A DNA stretch of 64,000 nucleotides from Micromonospora cathayae (GTDB lineage Bacteria; Actinomycetota; Actinomycetes; Mycobacteriales; Micromonosporaceae): positions 2,356,001-2,420,000 of the forward strand of contig NZ_CP118615.1 of the NCBI RefSeq assembly GCF_028993575.1. The letters run 5' to 3'. The notes under the pieces were generated by a model, which was not told where the DNA came from, did no database searches, and saw nothing but the letters and a program-made list of their open reading frames with translations. Every line of letters starts with the position of its first letter. Position 1 is the first letter of the stretch. The translations under genes were made by a program, and so were the position numbers. This document shows positions 8,501 to 18,062 of the stretch, piece by piece.

Positions 8501-9254
8501 CCCGCCGGAGAAGCCGCTCACCGAGCACGCGCACGAGCGGCTGGCCACCATCGCCCAGCACACCGAGCTGGGCGCGGGCATGTACGTGGCGATGAAGGAC
8601 CTGGAGATCCGGGGGGCCGGCAACCTGCTCGGCGGTGAGCAGTCCGGGCACATCGAAGGCGTCGGTTTCGACCTTTACGTCCGGATGGTCGGTGAGGCGG
8701 TGCAGCAGTTCAAGGGCGAGCGCCCCGAGGAGGAGACCGACGTCAAGATCGACCTCCCGGTGGACGCGCACCTGCCGCACGACTACGTCGGCGTGGAGCG
8801 GCTGCGCCTGGAGATGTACCGCAAGCTCGCCGAGGCCCGCGACGAGCAGCGGCTGCGCGAGGTGGTCGCCGAGATGACCGACCGGTACGGCGAACCCCCC
8901 GCCCCGGTGCAGAACCTGGTCGCGGTGGCCCGGTTCCGCCTGCTGGCCCGCCGCTACGGCCTGACCGACGTGTCGATGCAGGGCAAGCACCTGCGGTTCA
9001 GCCCACTGCCGCTGCCCGACTCCAAGCAGTTGCGGCTCAAGCGCTACCACCCCGACTCGGTCTACAAGCAGGCCCTGGACCAGGTCAGCGTCCCCCGGCC
9101 GAGCACCCGCCGGATCGGCGGCGAGCCGCTGCGCGACCAGGCCCTGCTGGACTGGTGCGCCCAACTCCTGTCCGACGTCCTCGGCCCCCCCACCCCACCC
9201 CCCGCCACCGGCCCGGCCCCCTCTGCCGCCGGCTCCGCCGGCCCGGCGCGTTGA
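5580..9254 (+). CDS. mfd: Transcription-repair coupling factor Mfd
   Basis: 1224 residues, full length. Mfd removes RNA polymerase stalled at DNA lesions and recruits UvrA for nucleotide-excision repair. Domain order fits: UvrB-like N-terminal module, CarD-like RNA-polymerase-interaction domain near residues 530-590 (KAGDHVVHEQHGIGRYVELV), RecG-type helicase with Walker A GDVGYGKTE at about 686-694, DEEQRFGVEH at 787-796 and the IRGRVGRGRE motif near 957, and a C-terminal TRCF domain. Start ATG at 5580. The stop codon lies inside the left arm of a long hairpin. Followed by a lipoprotein and mazG, as in mycobacteria. Confidence 0.98.
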   Translation: MLTGIFSAALADPGLTRARDLARSGAAQVDGLDLTAPAALRPFAVAAVAADTTAGGAGRPVLAVTATTREADDLAAALGSLLPPGQVAVFPSWETLPHERLSPRSDTVGRRLAVLRRLAHPDAVDTHGRSGPLRVVVAPVRSLLQPQLKGLGDLEPVQLAPGGEADLEGVARRLTDLAYARVDLVTKRGEFAVRGGILDVFPPTDEHPSRVEFWGDEVEEIRTFAVADQRTIEAAPRLWAPPCRELLLTPGVRRRAAALAAEHPELAEILDKLAEGIPVEGMESLAPVLVGPESMELLLHTMPAGTHVLLCDPERIRTRAHDLVRTSDEFLQASWAAAAVGGRAPVDVGAAAFRTLAEVRAAAGTLRQPWWTLSPFGLVEAERGVPQRQPWEDEPTRADVTPDDAIAVTLTAQPAPLYHGETPRLVDDLKRWAGDGWAVALVFEGHGPAQRAVEVLRDAGLGARLVDEVPAAPTPGELLVSCGALTQGFVDEASRFVLLTGNDVTGGRGTSTRDMRKLPSRRRNTIDPLELKAGDHVVHEQHGIGRYVELVQRTVNGASREYLVIEYAPSKRGQPGDRLFVPTDQLDQLSRYVGGEQPALHKMGGADWQKSKARARKAVKEIAAQLIQLYAARKASKGHAFAPDTPWQRELEDAFPWQETPDQLAAIEEVKRDMEQTVPMDRLICGDVGYGKTEIAVRAAFKAVQDGKQVAVLVPTTLLAQQHYNTFAERMSQFPIEIRQLSRFQTAKEAERTLEMVAEGTVDIVIGTHRLLAASTRFKSLGMVIVDEEQRFGVEHKEHLKSLRASVDVLSMSATPIPRTLEMAITGIREMSTIATPPEERHPVLTFVGAYDERQVAASIHRELLRDGQVFYLHNRVESIDRTARKIREMVPEARVAVAHGQMGEDALEKVMVGFWEKEFDVLVCTTIVESGIDIPNANTLIVERADLLGLAQLHQIRGRVGRGRERAYAYFLYPPEKPLTEHAHERLATIAQHTELGAGMYVAMKDLEIRGAGNLLGGEQSGHIEGVGFDLYVRMVGEAVQQFKGERPEEETDVKIDLPVDAHLPHDYVGVERLRLEMYRKLAEARDEQRLREVVAEMTDRYGEPPAPVQNLVAVARFRLLARRYGLTDVSMQGKHLRFSPLPLPDSKQLRLKRYHPDSVYKQALDQVSVPRPSTRRIGGEPLRDQALLDWCAQLLSDVLGPPTPPPATGPAPSAAGSAGPAR

Positions 9255-9310
9255 TCATGAAGTTGGTTGCGGCGACACGCGGGCGGGGTGGCAACAACTT
9301 CATGATCAAC
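9250..9310. repeat. Long hairpin repeat, copy 2 (GTTGATCATGAAGTTG family)
   Basis: Left arm 9250-9270 and right arm 9291-9310 pair over 20 bases with one bulged G; the 20-base loop shares CGACACGC with copy 1 at 4406-4466. The mfd stop codon (9252-9254) is inside the left arm, so the hairpin starts at the very end of the gene and could act as its terminator. Confidence 0.75.
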
Positions 9311-9398
9311 GGTGGTGGCGGAGGAGGATCGCGGGGGCGGGGGAGCACAGCGGGGGCTGGGGAGCAGGCAGCGTGCGGGGCGTGAGAGAGTGACCGTC

Positions 9399-10142
9399 AT
9401 GCGTGCTCGCCGTCTTGTCGCCGTCGCCAGCGTGGCGGTCGGCCTCGTCGCCCTCTCCGGTTGCCGTTCCGAGCCCGGCGTCGCCGCCTACGTCGGCGAC
9501 CAGCGGATCACCGAGGACGCGGTCACCCGCATCCTGGACGAGCTGCGGGACGACGCCACCAGCGCCCCGGCCGAGGCCCAGCCCGGCCAGCCGGATCAGC
9601 CTGGTCAGCCCGGTCAGCCGAGCGGCGCGCCCGCCGAGCGTCCGCTGCCCGCCCGCAGCCAGGTGGTCAGCACCCTGGTCCTCGGCGAGGTGTGCCAGCG
9701 GCTCTCCGCCGAGAAGGGCTACCGCCCGCAGAACCAGGTGCCGGTCGAGCAGGTCAGCCAGCAGCTCGGCTACCCGACCGACGCGGTGTACCCGCAGCGC
9801 GTCGCGGAGCTGTACACCTGCCTGTCCGGCGTGCCGGCCGGCGAGCCGGTGGCACCGACCGAGCAGGAGATGACCGACCTGGTCGAAGCCGGCAAGAAGG
9901 CCGGGGCGATCCCGGCCGAGGTGACCGTCGAGCAGGCGGCGACCCAGCTCGACGGGCAGCAGCTCCGCAGCGCCCTGGCCACCCGCAACGCGCTCGCCGA
10001 GGCGGTCAAGGGGTACGACGTCACGGTCAACCCGCGCTACCGTCCGCTGGCCTTCCCGGTGCTCAGCTTCACCGGCGACGTGGCGGCGGTGAGCGTCCCA
10101 CTGGGCGAGGCCGGGTCCGACGCGGTGACCGACGCCGCCTGA
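9399..10142 (+). CDS. SurA-N-like lipoprotein (chaperone-like, no PPIase domain)
   Basis: 247 residues from ATG at 9399. It has a lipoprotein signal: MRARRLVAVASVAVGLVALS followed by the lipobox cysteine (LSGC). The mature part AYVGDQRITEDAVTRILDEL is typical of the SurA/PrsA N-terminal chaperone fold, followed by a Gln/Pro/Gly linker (QPGQPDQPGQPGQP) and helices. No parvulin domain is present, so prolyl isomerase activity is not expected. Predicted to sit on the outer face of the membrane and assist folding or export. It lies 24 bases before mazG and probably shares its transcript; a lipoprotein gene also sits in this position in other actinobacteria. Confidence 0.82.
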   Translation: MRARRLVAVASVAVGLVALSGCRSEPGVAAYVGDQRITEDAVTRILDELRDDATSAPAEAQPGQPDQPGQPGQPSGAPAERPLPARSQVVSTLVLGEVCQRLSAEKGYRPQNQVPVEQVSQQLGYPTDAVYPQRVAELYTCLSGVPAGEPVAPTEQEMTDLVEAGKKAGAIPAEVTVEQAATQLDGQQLRSALATRNALAEAVKGYDVTVNPRYRPLAFPVLSFTGDVAAVSVPLGEAGSDAVTDAA

Positions 10143-10165
10143 CCGGGTCCGCCAGGGTTCACCGG

Positions 10166-11152
10166 ATGAGCGCGCGGATCGTACTGCTGGTCACCTCGCC
10201 CCGGCTGCCGGCCGGGTTGCTGACGGCTGCGGCCTGGGACGTGGTCCGCGCGCATCCGGTGCTGGCCGGCGCGGAGAGCGCGCTCAGCGCGGCGGTCCGG
10301 TCGGCGGGCGGCCGGGTCACCCTGGTCGACGGGCCGGCGACGCAGCCGCTGCTGGACGCGGTGGCCGCTGCCGGCACGGTGGTCTGGCTGGCCGCGCCGG
10401 CCGGTGACCAGGCGCTCGCCCGGGAGCTGGGGCTGCGGCTGGCCCGCGAGCCGGGCCTGGCCGAGCTGGAGCTGATGTACGGCTCGTGGGATCCGCCCGG
10501 GGCCCGGCTGCTGGACGCGGTCGAGGTGATGGACCGGCTCGCCTCGCCGGGCGGTGACCCGTGGAAGCGCGCGCAGACCCACCGCAGCCTCTCCGGGTTC
10601 CTGCTGGAGGAGTGCTACGAGGCGTACGACGCGATCGTCGCGGGGGACACCGACGCGCTCCGTGAGGAACTGGGCGACGTGCTGCTCCAGGTGGTGCTGC
10701 ACGCCCGGCTCGCCGAGGAACTGCCCGACGGCGAGCGGTGGAGCATCGACGACGTGGCCGGTGGTCTGGTCGACAAGATGGTCCGGCGCAACCCGCACGT
10801 CTTCGCCGGGGCCGAGGCGGGCACCCTGGAGGAGATCACCGCCAACTGGGAGCGGATCAAGCGGGCCGAGAAGGCCCGGGACTCGGTGCTGGACGGCATC
10901 GCGTTCAGCCAGCCCGCGCTGGCCCTGGCCGCCAAGATCCTGGAACGTGCCGGCCGGGTCGGGCTGGCGGTGCCGCCGCCGGTGCCCGGGGACGACGCCG
11001 ACCCGGAGTCCCGCCTCGGCGCGGAGCTGCTGCGTACCGTCGCCGAGGCCCGCGCCGCCGGCCTCGACCCGGAGGCGGCCCTGCGCCGCGCCACCCTGGC
11101 CCACGCCGACACCATCCGCGCCGCCGAGGGCCCAGCCGCTCCGGCGCGCTGA
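10166..11152 (+). CDS. mazG: Nucleoside triphosphate pyrophosphohydrolase MazG
   Basis: 328 residues. MazG hydrolyses NTPs and dNTPs to the monophosphate and pyrophosphate, cleaning damaged nucleotides and, in mycobacteria, removing 5-OH-dCTP. The metal-binding helices are visible: FLLEECYEAYDAIVAGD and LREELGDVLLQVVLHARLAEE around residues 145-190, then NPHVFAG and ITANWERIK, all family signatures. A 115-residue N-terminal extension (VLLVTSPRLPAGLLTAAAWD onward) is typical of actinobacterial MazG. Start ATG at 10166, 24 bases after the lipoprotein gene. Its position next to mfd suits a genome-maintenance role. Confidence 0.95.
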   Translation: MSARIVLLVTSPRLPAGLLTAAAWDVVRAHPVLAGAESALSAAVRSAGGRVTLVDGPATQPLLDAVAAAGTVVWLAAPAGDQALARELGLRLAREPGLAELELMYGSWDPPGARLLDAVEVMDRLASPGGDPWKRAQTHRSLSGFLLEECYEAYDAIVAGDTDALREELGDVLLQVVLHARLAEELPDGERWSIDDVAGGLVDKMVRRNPHVFAGAEAGTLEEITANWERIKRAEKARDSVLDGIAFSQPALALAAKILERAGRVGLAVPPPVPGDDADPESRLGAELLRTVAEARAAGLDPEAALRRATLAHADTIRAAEGPAAPAR

Positions 11153-11260
11153 CCGGGGACGCGCCGGTCGGAACCCGCTGACCGGGGATGCGGCTCCGGT
11201 CCGTCCGGTTGCTGGCGATCGGGCGAACCGGGGTGGTGGTGGGGCGGCTAGGGTCGGGGG

Positions 11261-12880
11261 ATGTCGAGCTTCATCGAGCGGGCTGAGCGGATCGTCGAGG
11301 CGTTACTGGAGAGCCGGCCGGGGCTGGCGTCGTCGGCGGGGGACCACCGGTACGACGACCGGCTGCCCGACTGGTCCACCGACGCGGTGGCCGCCGACCG
11401 GGCGATGCTGCGGGAGGCCGCGCACGCGCTCGCCGAGGTCGACGCGGACTCCCTCCCGGTCGACGAGTCGGTGGACCACGCCCTGCTCAGCACCCTGGTC
11501 GACCGGGAGCTGTTCGAGTCGACCGAGATCCGCGCGTACGAGTGGGACCCGCTGCGCCACAACCCGGGCATGCTGCTGCACGCGCTGCTGTCCCGCCCGT
11601 ACGCCCCGGCCGAGATGCGGCTGGAGGCGCTGGCCGGTCGGCTGTCCGTCGTACCGGACGCGCTGGCGACCGCGCGGGCGACGCTGCGGGACGTGCCGCG
11701 GATCCACGCCGAGACGGCGGTCGGGCAGTTCCTCGGCACGGCGGCGCTGGTCCGGAACCAGGTGCCGGCCCTGCTGGCGCAGGCCCCGGCGCTGCGGGGC
11801 CGGGTCGAGCCGGCAGCCGACGCGGCGGCCGCCGCGCTGACCGGGTTCGCCGACTGGCTGCGGGCCGGGTTGGCGGCCGACGCCGGCCCGGGGCGGGACC
11901 CCCGGCTCGGGCGGCGCCGCTGGGAGGCGCGGCTGTGGTACACCCTGGACACCGAGCTGCCCGCCGCCGAGGTGCTGCGGCGGGCCTGGGCCAACCTGGA
12001 GCGGGTCACCGAGGAGATCCGCGCGGCGGCCGTCGAGCTGGTCGGTGGCCCGGCCGACGACGAGACGGTACGCCGGGCACTGGACCTGCTCGCCGCCGAG
12101 CACCCGGACGACCACACCATCGTCGACCTGGCCTCGGTCACCCTGGACGAGGCGACCGACTTCGTCCGGGTGCACGACCTGGTCTCGCTGGTCGACGATC
12201 CGCTGGTGATCCAGGAGATGCCCGAGTTCGCCCGGGGCGTGGCGGTGGCGTACTGCGATTCGCCCGGCGCGCTGGAGACGGCGGACGTGCCGACCTTCTA
12301 CTGCATCGCGCCGACCCCGGCGGACTGGCCGGCGCACCGGAGGGAGTCCTTCTACCGCGAGTACAACGACCACATGATCCGGAACCTGACCGTGCACGAG
12401 GCGATGCCGGGGCACTTCCTCCAGCTCGCCCACGCCCGGCGGTACGTCGGCGGCACCCGGGTCCGGGCGATCGCCCGATCCGGTCCGTTCGTGGAGGGCT
12501 GGGCGGTCCACGCGGAGGAGGTCATGGTCCGGGCCGGCTTCGGTGGCCTGCCGGTGCGGTTGCAGCAGCTCAAGATGCAGCTCCGGATGACCATCAACGC
12601 GCTGCTGGACCAGTTGACCCACTGCGAGGACCTGCCCGAGGCCGAGGCGATGGCGCTGATGACCGGCCGGGGCTTCCAGGAGGAGGGCGAGGCGGCCGGC
12701 AAGTGGCGGCGGGCGCTGCTCACCTCGACCCAGCTCTCCACGTACTTCGTCGGTTACGCCGAGATCGCCGAGATCGCGGCGGCCCGTCCGGCCGGGGTGT
12801 CGGCGCGGCAGTGGCACGACGCGATGCTCGCCCACGACTGCCCGCCGCCGCGCCACCTGCGCACCCTGCTGGGGGTGTGA
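11261..12880 (+). CDS. DUF885 family protein, putative zinc carboxypeptidase
   Basis: 539 residues, typical for DUF885. The motif VHEAMPGHFLQ (His379, Glu380, His385) resembles a HExxH-like zinc site, and the later segment FVEGWAVHAEEVM carries further conserved residues, so a metallopeptidase activity is commonly inferred, though substrates are poorly known. No signal peptide. Start ATG at 11261. Codon 15 (11303-11305) is TTA, a leucine codon that is very rare in this genome type and is read by the tRNA-Leu(UAA) encoded at 32478, so translation could depend on that tRNA. The 107 bases upstream contain a short duplicated CGCTGACCGGGGA motif. Confidence 0.85.
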   Translation: MSSFIERAERIVEALLESRPGLASSAGDHRYDDRLPDWSTDAVAADRAMLREAAHALAEVDADSLPVDESVDHALLSTLVDRELFESTEIRAYEWDPLRHNPGMLLHALLSRPYAPAEMRLEALAGRLSVVPDALATARATLRDVPRIHAETAVGQFLGTAALVRNQVPALLAQAPALRGRVEPAADAAAAALTGFADWLRAGLAADAGPGRDPRLGRRRWEARLWYTLDTELPAAEVLRRAWANLERVTEEIRAAAVELVGGPADDETVRRALDLLAAEHPDDHTIVDLASVTLDEATDFVRVHDLVSLVDDPLVIQEMPEFARGVAVAYCDSPGALETADVPTFYCIAPTPADWPAHRRESFYREYNDHMIRNLTVHEAMPGHFLQLAHARRYVGGTRVRAIARSGPFVEGWAVHAEEVMVRAGFGGLPVRLQQLKMQLRMTINALLDQLTHCEDLPEAEAMALMTGRGFQEEGEAAGKWRRALLTSTQLSTYFVGYAEIAEIAAARPAGVSARQWHDAMLAHDCPPPRHLRTLLGV

Positions 12881-12969
12881 GCGGGCCGGGCCGCCGGGGG
12901 TGAGGGCGAGGGCCGACCCGCCGGAGGCGGGCGGGGCGGCCCGTCGGGGTGTGCGGGGCGGGCCGGGGT

Positions 12970-13665
12970 TCAGCCCTTCGCCGAGGGGCGGCGGTCGACG
13001 ATGCCGGCACCGGCCGGCAGCTCGAAGTCGCCCCCGTCGACGGACTGCCGGATGCTGCTCAGGGCCAGCTCGGTCGGCTTGCCGTCGAGCTGACCGGTGA
13101 AGCTGCCGAGCACACCTTCGACGGTCACGCAGGCGGTGAACGGGGACACCTCGGCCGAGCTGACCGCCACGCAGCTGGCGGGGCGACCGGCCAGGCTGGT
13201 GTCGCTCTGCTCGATCACCGCGTCCGGGTCGAGGGCGGCGGAGGTCAGCAGGCTCATCACCACCGGCGGGGTGACCATGCCCTGCTTCCCGGCCTCCGTG
13301 AAGACGGCCACCGACGGCCGGTTGGAGGGCACGGGCGGCAGGTCGACGGTGCACACCGGCTTACCGGTGGTCCGGCAGGTGGCGATGGACTCGGTGCTGA
13401 CGCTGATCTTGCCGCCGGGGTACGTGTAGGCGGTGCGGACCGGGTCGCGGGACTGGGCGATCGACACCGACTGGCCGTCGGGGAGTTGGTACTCGGCGGA
13501 GTAGGTCAACTCGTGTGCGCTGTCCAGTCGGGCGGCGAGGTCGTTGACCAGATCGCCCCGTCCGATCACCCGGCCGGTGTCCTCCACGGCCTGACATCCG
13601 GTTACGGTGAGCGACGCGACGACCGCGGCGGCGAACACGCGAATAACAGTCGAGACGGCGGGCAT
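12970..13665 (-). CDS. Secreted lipoprotein of unknown function
   Basis: 231 residues. The N-terminus MPAVSTVIRVFAAAVVASLT ends in a lipobox with the cysteine at residue 24 (VTGC), so the protein should be anchored on the outer membrane leaflet. The mature region has SAHELTYSAEYQLPDG and RTAYTYPGGKISV, a beta-rich fold reminiscent of the LppX/LolA-like actinobacterial lipoproteins, plus paired cysteines (TCRTTGKPVC, and a second pair around ASCVAV/TACVTV) that could form disulphides outside the cell. Divergent from eno over 221 bases. Ligand and partner unknown; the fold assignment is weak. Confidence 0.75.
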   Translation of the reverse strand: MPAVSTVIRVFAAAVVASLTVTGCQAVEDTGRVIGRGDLVNDLAARLDSAHELTYSAEYQLPDGQSVSIAQSRDPVRTAYTYPGGKISVSTESIATCRTTGKPVCTVDLPPVPSNRPSVAVFTEAGKQGMVTPPVVMSLLTSAALDPDAVIEQSDTSLAGRPASCVAVSSAEVSPFTACVTVEGVLGSFTGQLDGKPTELALSSIRQSVDGGDFELPAGAGIVDRRPSAKG

Positions 13666-13862
13666 GATGCTCAGCCTTGCCGATCGGGTCCACCCATCGC
13701 AAACCGGTTGCCGGTTGAGGGGCGAGAATCCGGGAATGTCCGTCCGGACCGCCCCCCGGGGCGGCTACCGGGTGACGCCGTGCGCTCGACCGTGGCCGGA
13801 TACGCTGCGTTCGCATGATCTGCTCAGCCGCACGGTCGCGGCCCGGTCGGACCGGACACTGA

Positions 13863-15170
<1,308 letters not shown>

Positions 15171-15203
15171 CGGGCGCGTGAGCGCCGGGGGAGGGGTGTG
15201 ACG

Positions 15204-15845
15204 ATGCCGCAGCCGCGCCGCACACCGAGCGGGCAGCGTCCCGCCCGCCGACCGGGGGTGCCCGGCCGGCCGGGCGGGTCCCGGGCCCGCGGCACCGGCC
15301 GGGACGGTGGCGTCCGGGCCGAGTCACGCAGCGCCGGTCGCGCGGCCGGCGTCGGTCGGGCCGGTGACGGGGTACGTTCCGCGAGCCGGCCGGCCGCGGC
15401 CCGACGTACCGCCGCCGGTGGCACGGTCAAACGGCTCTCCGCGCCCCATCCGCGGCGGTTCACCGGGCGGGCCACCGTGCTGTTCGCGGTGCTCATCGCG
15501 CTCGCCCTCGGCTACACGTACCCGGTCCGGGTCTACCTCGACCAGCAGGCCGACATCGAGCGGATGGAGGCCGCCCAGGCGGCCCAGCGGGAGTTCATCG
15601 AGGAACTGTCGGTCGAGGCGGCCAAGTGGCAGGACCCGGCGTACATCGAGACCCAGGCCCGCGAGCGGTTCTTCATGGGACGCCCCGGCGAGACGCTGGT
15701 GGTGGTGCTGAAGCCGCAGGGCACGGAGACCGGGGGTGGCACCCCGGGTCCGGCCGGCGCCCAGCGACCACGTACCGACGACCCGTGGTACGACACCCTC
15801 TGGTCGAGCATCGAGGCGGCCAACGGCGAGCGCCCCGACAAGTGA
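15204..15845 (+). CDS. Septum formation initiator FtsB/DivIC family protein
   Basis: 213 residues from ATG at 15204; a GTG two codons earlier (15198) is equally possible. The first 80 residues are a basic Arg/Pro/Gly-rich cytoplasmic tail as in mycobacterial FtsB. One membrane helix follows (TVLFAVLIALALGYTYPV), then a coiled coil (DQQADIERMEAAQAAQREFI) and the conserved WQDPAYIETQARERFFM with RPGETLVVVL, the DivIC signature. It is a bitopic cell-division protein expected to bridge FtsL/FtsQ at the septum. Position directly after eno matches the mycobacterial FtsB gene. Confidence 0.9.
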   Translation: MPQPRRTPSGQRPARRPGVPGRPGGSRARGTGRDGGVRAESRSAGRAAGVGRAGDGVRSASRPAAARRTAAGGTVKRLSAPHPRRFTGRATVLFAVLIALALGYTYPVRVYLDQQADIERMEAAQAAQREFIEELSVEAAKWQDPAYIETQARERFFMGRPGETLVVVLKPQGTETGGGTPGPAGAQRPRTDDPWYDTLWSSIEAANGERPDK

Positions 15846-15876
15846 GCAATCCCCCGGACGAAAGCTGAGCAGCACT

Positions 15877-16434
15877 GTGACTGTCGTACCCCCGCCGGAC
15901 CCGGCGGCGGATTCCGTACCCCCGCCGAAGCGTGAGCCGGCCACCGGGGCCGACCTGGCGGCGGTGGCCGCCCAGCTCGGCCGGACGCCCCGGGGCACCC
16001 GGGCGGTGGCCCACCGCTGCCCGTGCGGCCTGCCCGACGTGGTGGAGACCACGCCCCGGCTGGCCGACGGCACCCCGTTCCCGACGCTGTTCTACCTGAC
16101 CTGCCCGCGGGCCACGGCGGCGTGCAGCCGGCTGGAGTCGGCCGGGCTGATGCGGGAGATGGCCGACCGGCTGGCCGCCGACCCGGAGCTGGCCGCCCGT
16201 TACCGGGCCGCGCACGAGGACTACCTGGCCCGGCGGGACGCGATCGGCGAGGTGCCGGAGATCGCGGGCATCTCCGCCGGTGGGATGCCGGGCCGGGTGA
16301 AGTGCCTGCACGTGCACCTGGGGCACGCGTTGGGCGCGGGGCCGGGGGTCAACCCGTTCGGCGACGAGACCCTGGCCCTGGTGGAGCGGTGGTGGGCCGC
16401 CGGGCCCTGCGTGGACGTGCCGGCGGACGAGTGA
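15877..16434 (+). CDS. DUF501 domain protein
   Basis: 185 residues from GTG at 15877. The conserved DUF501 features are the Cys-rich VAHRCPCGLPDVVETTPRL, PTLFYLTCPRATAACSRLES, and near the C-terminus GRVKCLHVHLGHALGAGPGV. The pairs of cysteines and histidines suggest a metal site. A proline-rich N-terminus precedes the domain. No enzymatic role is established for this family, but it is nearly always next to the FtsB-like gene and ppx in actinobacteria. The stop codon overlaps the start of the next gene by four bases (GTGA), implying translational coupling. Confidence 0.85.
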   Translation: MTVVPPPDPAADSVPPPKREPATGADLAAVAAQLGRTPRGTRAVAHRCPCGLPDVVETTPRLADGTPFPTLFYLTCPRATAACSRLESAGLMREMADRLAADPELAARYRAAHEDYLARRDAIGEVPEIAGISAGGMPGRVKCLHVHLGHALGAGPGVNPFGDETLALVERWWAAGPCVDVPADE

Positions 16435-16943
16435 GCGGCGACGGGTTCGTCGTCCGGCGGGCGCGCACCTCGGACGTCCGGGGGATCCGCCGGCTGGTCG
16501 ACACGTACACCGACGACCGGCGGCTGCTCAGCAAGGCCACCGTCACCCTGTACGAGGACGTGCAGGAGTTCCGGGTCGCCGAGCGGGTGGCCGACGGCGC
16601 GGTGGTCGGCTGCGGGGCGCTGCACGTGATGTGGGAGGACCTGGCCGAGATCCGTACGGTGGCCGTCGACCCGGCGTGCCGGGGCCGGCGGCTGGGCCAC
16701 CGGATCGTCGCCGAGCTGATCGAGGGCGCACGGGAGCTGGGGCTGGCCCGGATCTTCGTGTTGACCTTCGAGACCCGCTTCTTCGGCTCGTTCGGCTTCG
16801 AGGCGATCGACGGCGCGCCGGTGCCGCAGCCGGTGTACGAGCAGCTCCTGCGCTCGTACGACGAGGGGGTCGCGGAGTTCCTCGACCTGGAGCGGGTCAA
16901 GCCGAACACCCTCGGCAACACCCGGATGCTGCTGCGCCTGTGA
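16431..16943 (+). CDS. argA: Amino-acid N-acetyltransferase (NAGS-type GNAT)
   Basis: 170 residues, a single GNAT domain: VRRARTSDVRGIRRLVDTY at the N-terminus, AEIRTVAVDPACRGRRLGHR as the acetyl-CoA pyrophosphate loop, and the characteristic IFVLTFETRFFGSFGFEAID. This matches the short stand-alone N-acetylglutamate synthases of actinobacteria, which acetylate glutamate for arginine biosynthesis, although other amine substrates cannot be excluded. GTG start at 16431 overlaps the DUF501 stop. It sits between DUF501 and ppx, which are adjacent in mycobacteria as I recall, so it is an extra member of the cluster here. No arg genes are nearby. Confidence 0.82.
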   Translation: MSGDGFVVRRARTSDVRGIRRLVDTYTDDRRLLSKATVTLYEDVQEFRVAERVADGAVVGCGALHVMWEDLAEIRTVAVDPACRGRRLGHRIVAELIEGARELGLARIFVLTFETRFFGSFGFEAIDGAPVPQPVYEQLLRSYDEGVAEFLDLERVKPNTLGNTRMLLRL

Positions 16944-17087
16944 CCCGCCGGGCCCACTGGCCGCCGGCAGCCCGGTGGGGCGGCGGGCCGGCAGCGCCGG
17001 TGGGGCGGCGGGTACGCGGGTTGCCGGCGGTCCGGGCTGGCGGGACGCCGGGCCGGCGGGGACGCCGGCTGCCGTAGGGTGGCTGCC

Positions 17088-18041
17088 GTGACGACGCGCG
17101 TGGCCGCCATCGACTGCGGCACCAACTCCATCCGGCTGCTGGTCGCCGATCTGCCGGACCGGTCCGCCGGTCCGGCCGCACCGCTGACCGACCTGGCCCG
17201 GCGGATGGAGATCGTCCGGCTCGGGCAGGGCGTGGACCGGACCGGTCGGCTCGCGCCGGAGGCGATCGAGCGGACCCGGGTGGCGCTGGCCGACTACGCC
17301 GCCGAGGTCACCCGGCTGGGCGCGACCCGGGTGCGGATGTGCGCCACCTCGGCCTCCCGGGACGCCTCGAACGCGGGGGAGTTCCGGGCCATGGTGGAGC
17401 GCACCCTCGGGGTCGGGCCGGAGGTGCTCACCGGTGACGAGGAGGCCCGGCTGTCGTTCACCGGCGCGGTCCGTGGCCTGCCGGCCGACGCCGAGCCGCC
17501 GTACCTGGTCGTCGACATCGGTGGCGGGTCCACCGAGTTCGTCGTCGGCACCCGGGACGGTGGGGTCGAGGCGGCGATCTCGGTGGACATCGGCTGCGTC
17601 CGGATGACCGAGCGGCACCTGCGCGGTGAGCCGCCCACGGCGGAGCAGGTCGCCGCTGCCGAGGCGGACATCGCCGCCGCGGTGGACCGGGCGTTGACCG
17701 TGGTGCCGGGCCGCAAGGCCGCCACCCTGGTCGGGCTCGCCGGTTCGGTCACCACCGTGGTCGCCATCGCCGAGGGCCTGACCGGGTACGACCCGGAGCG
17801 CATCCACCACGCCCGGGTGTCGTACGAGCGGGTTGCCGAGGTCACCGCCGATCTGCTGGCGAAGACCCCGGCCCAGCGGCTGGAGCACCCGGCGATGCAC
17901 CCGGGCCGGGCCGACGTGATCGGGGCCGGCGCGCTGGTGCTCCGCGTGATCATGGAACGTGCCGGGATGTCCTCGTTCGTCGCCAGCGAGCACGACATCC
18001 TCGACGGCATCGCCTGGGGCCTCCAGCCGTCCGGAACCTGA
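17088..18041 (+). CDS. Ppx/GppA family exopolyphosphatase
   Basis: 317 residues from GTG at 17088 (GTG at 17079 is an alternative). The protein belongs to the ASKHA phosphatase fold: phosphate-1 loop AIDCGTNSIRLLVADL at the N-terminus, CATSASRDASN, and phosphate-2 loop VVDIGGGSTEFVVGT with GSVTTVVAIA. It removes terminal phosphate from polyphosphate or pppGpp. The short form without the C-terminal HD-like half is usual in actinobacteria (two mycobacterial paralogs of this size). Last gene of the eno cluster. The region 16944-17087 is GC-rich with repeated GGTGGGGCGGCGGG and has no gene. Confidence 0.92.
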   Translation: MTTRVAAIDCGTNSIRLLVADLPDRSAGPAAPLTDLARRMEIVRLGQGVDRTGRLAPEAIERTRVALADYAAEVTRLGATRVRMCATSASRDASNAGEFRAMVERTLGVGPEVLTGDEEARLSFTGAVRGLPADAEPPYLVVDIGGGSTEFVVGTRDGGVEAAISVDIGCVRMTERHLRGEPPTAEQVAAAEADIAAAVDRALTVVPGRKAATLVGLAGSVTTVVAIAEGLTGYDPERIHHARVSYERVAEVTADLLAKTPAQRLEHPAMHPGRADVIGAGALVLRVIMERAGMSSFVASEHDILDGIAWGLQPSGT

Positions 18042-18062
18042 CCGGTCGGCCCGGTCGGTGGC

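Noticed and set aside
5325..9164. 1279-residue open frame antisense to mfd
   Set aside because: GC-rich codon bias leaves antisense frames open; the sequence is low-complexity Arg/Gly/Asp/Gln, has no family motif, and mfd is certain on the other strand.
9399..10142. Peptidyl-prolyl isomerase SurA/PrsA
   Set aside because: Only the N-terminal chaperone-like region is present; there is no parvulin domain.
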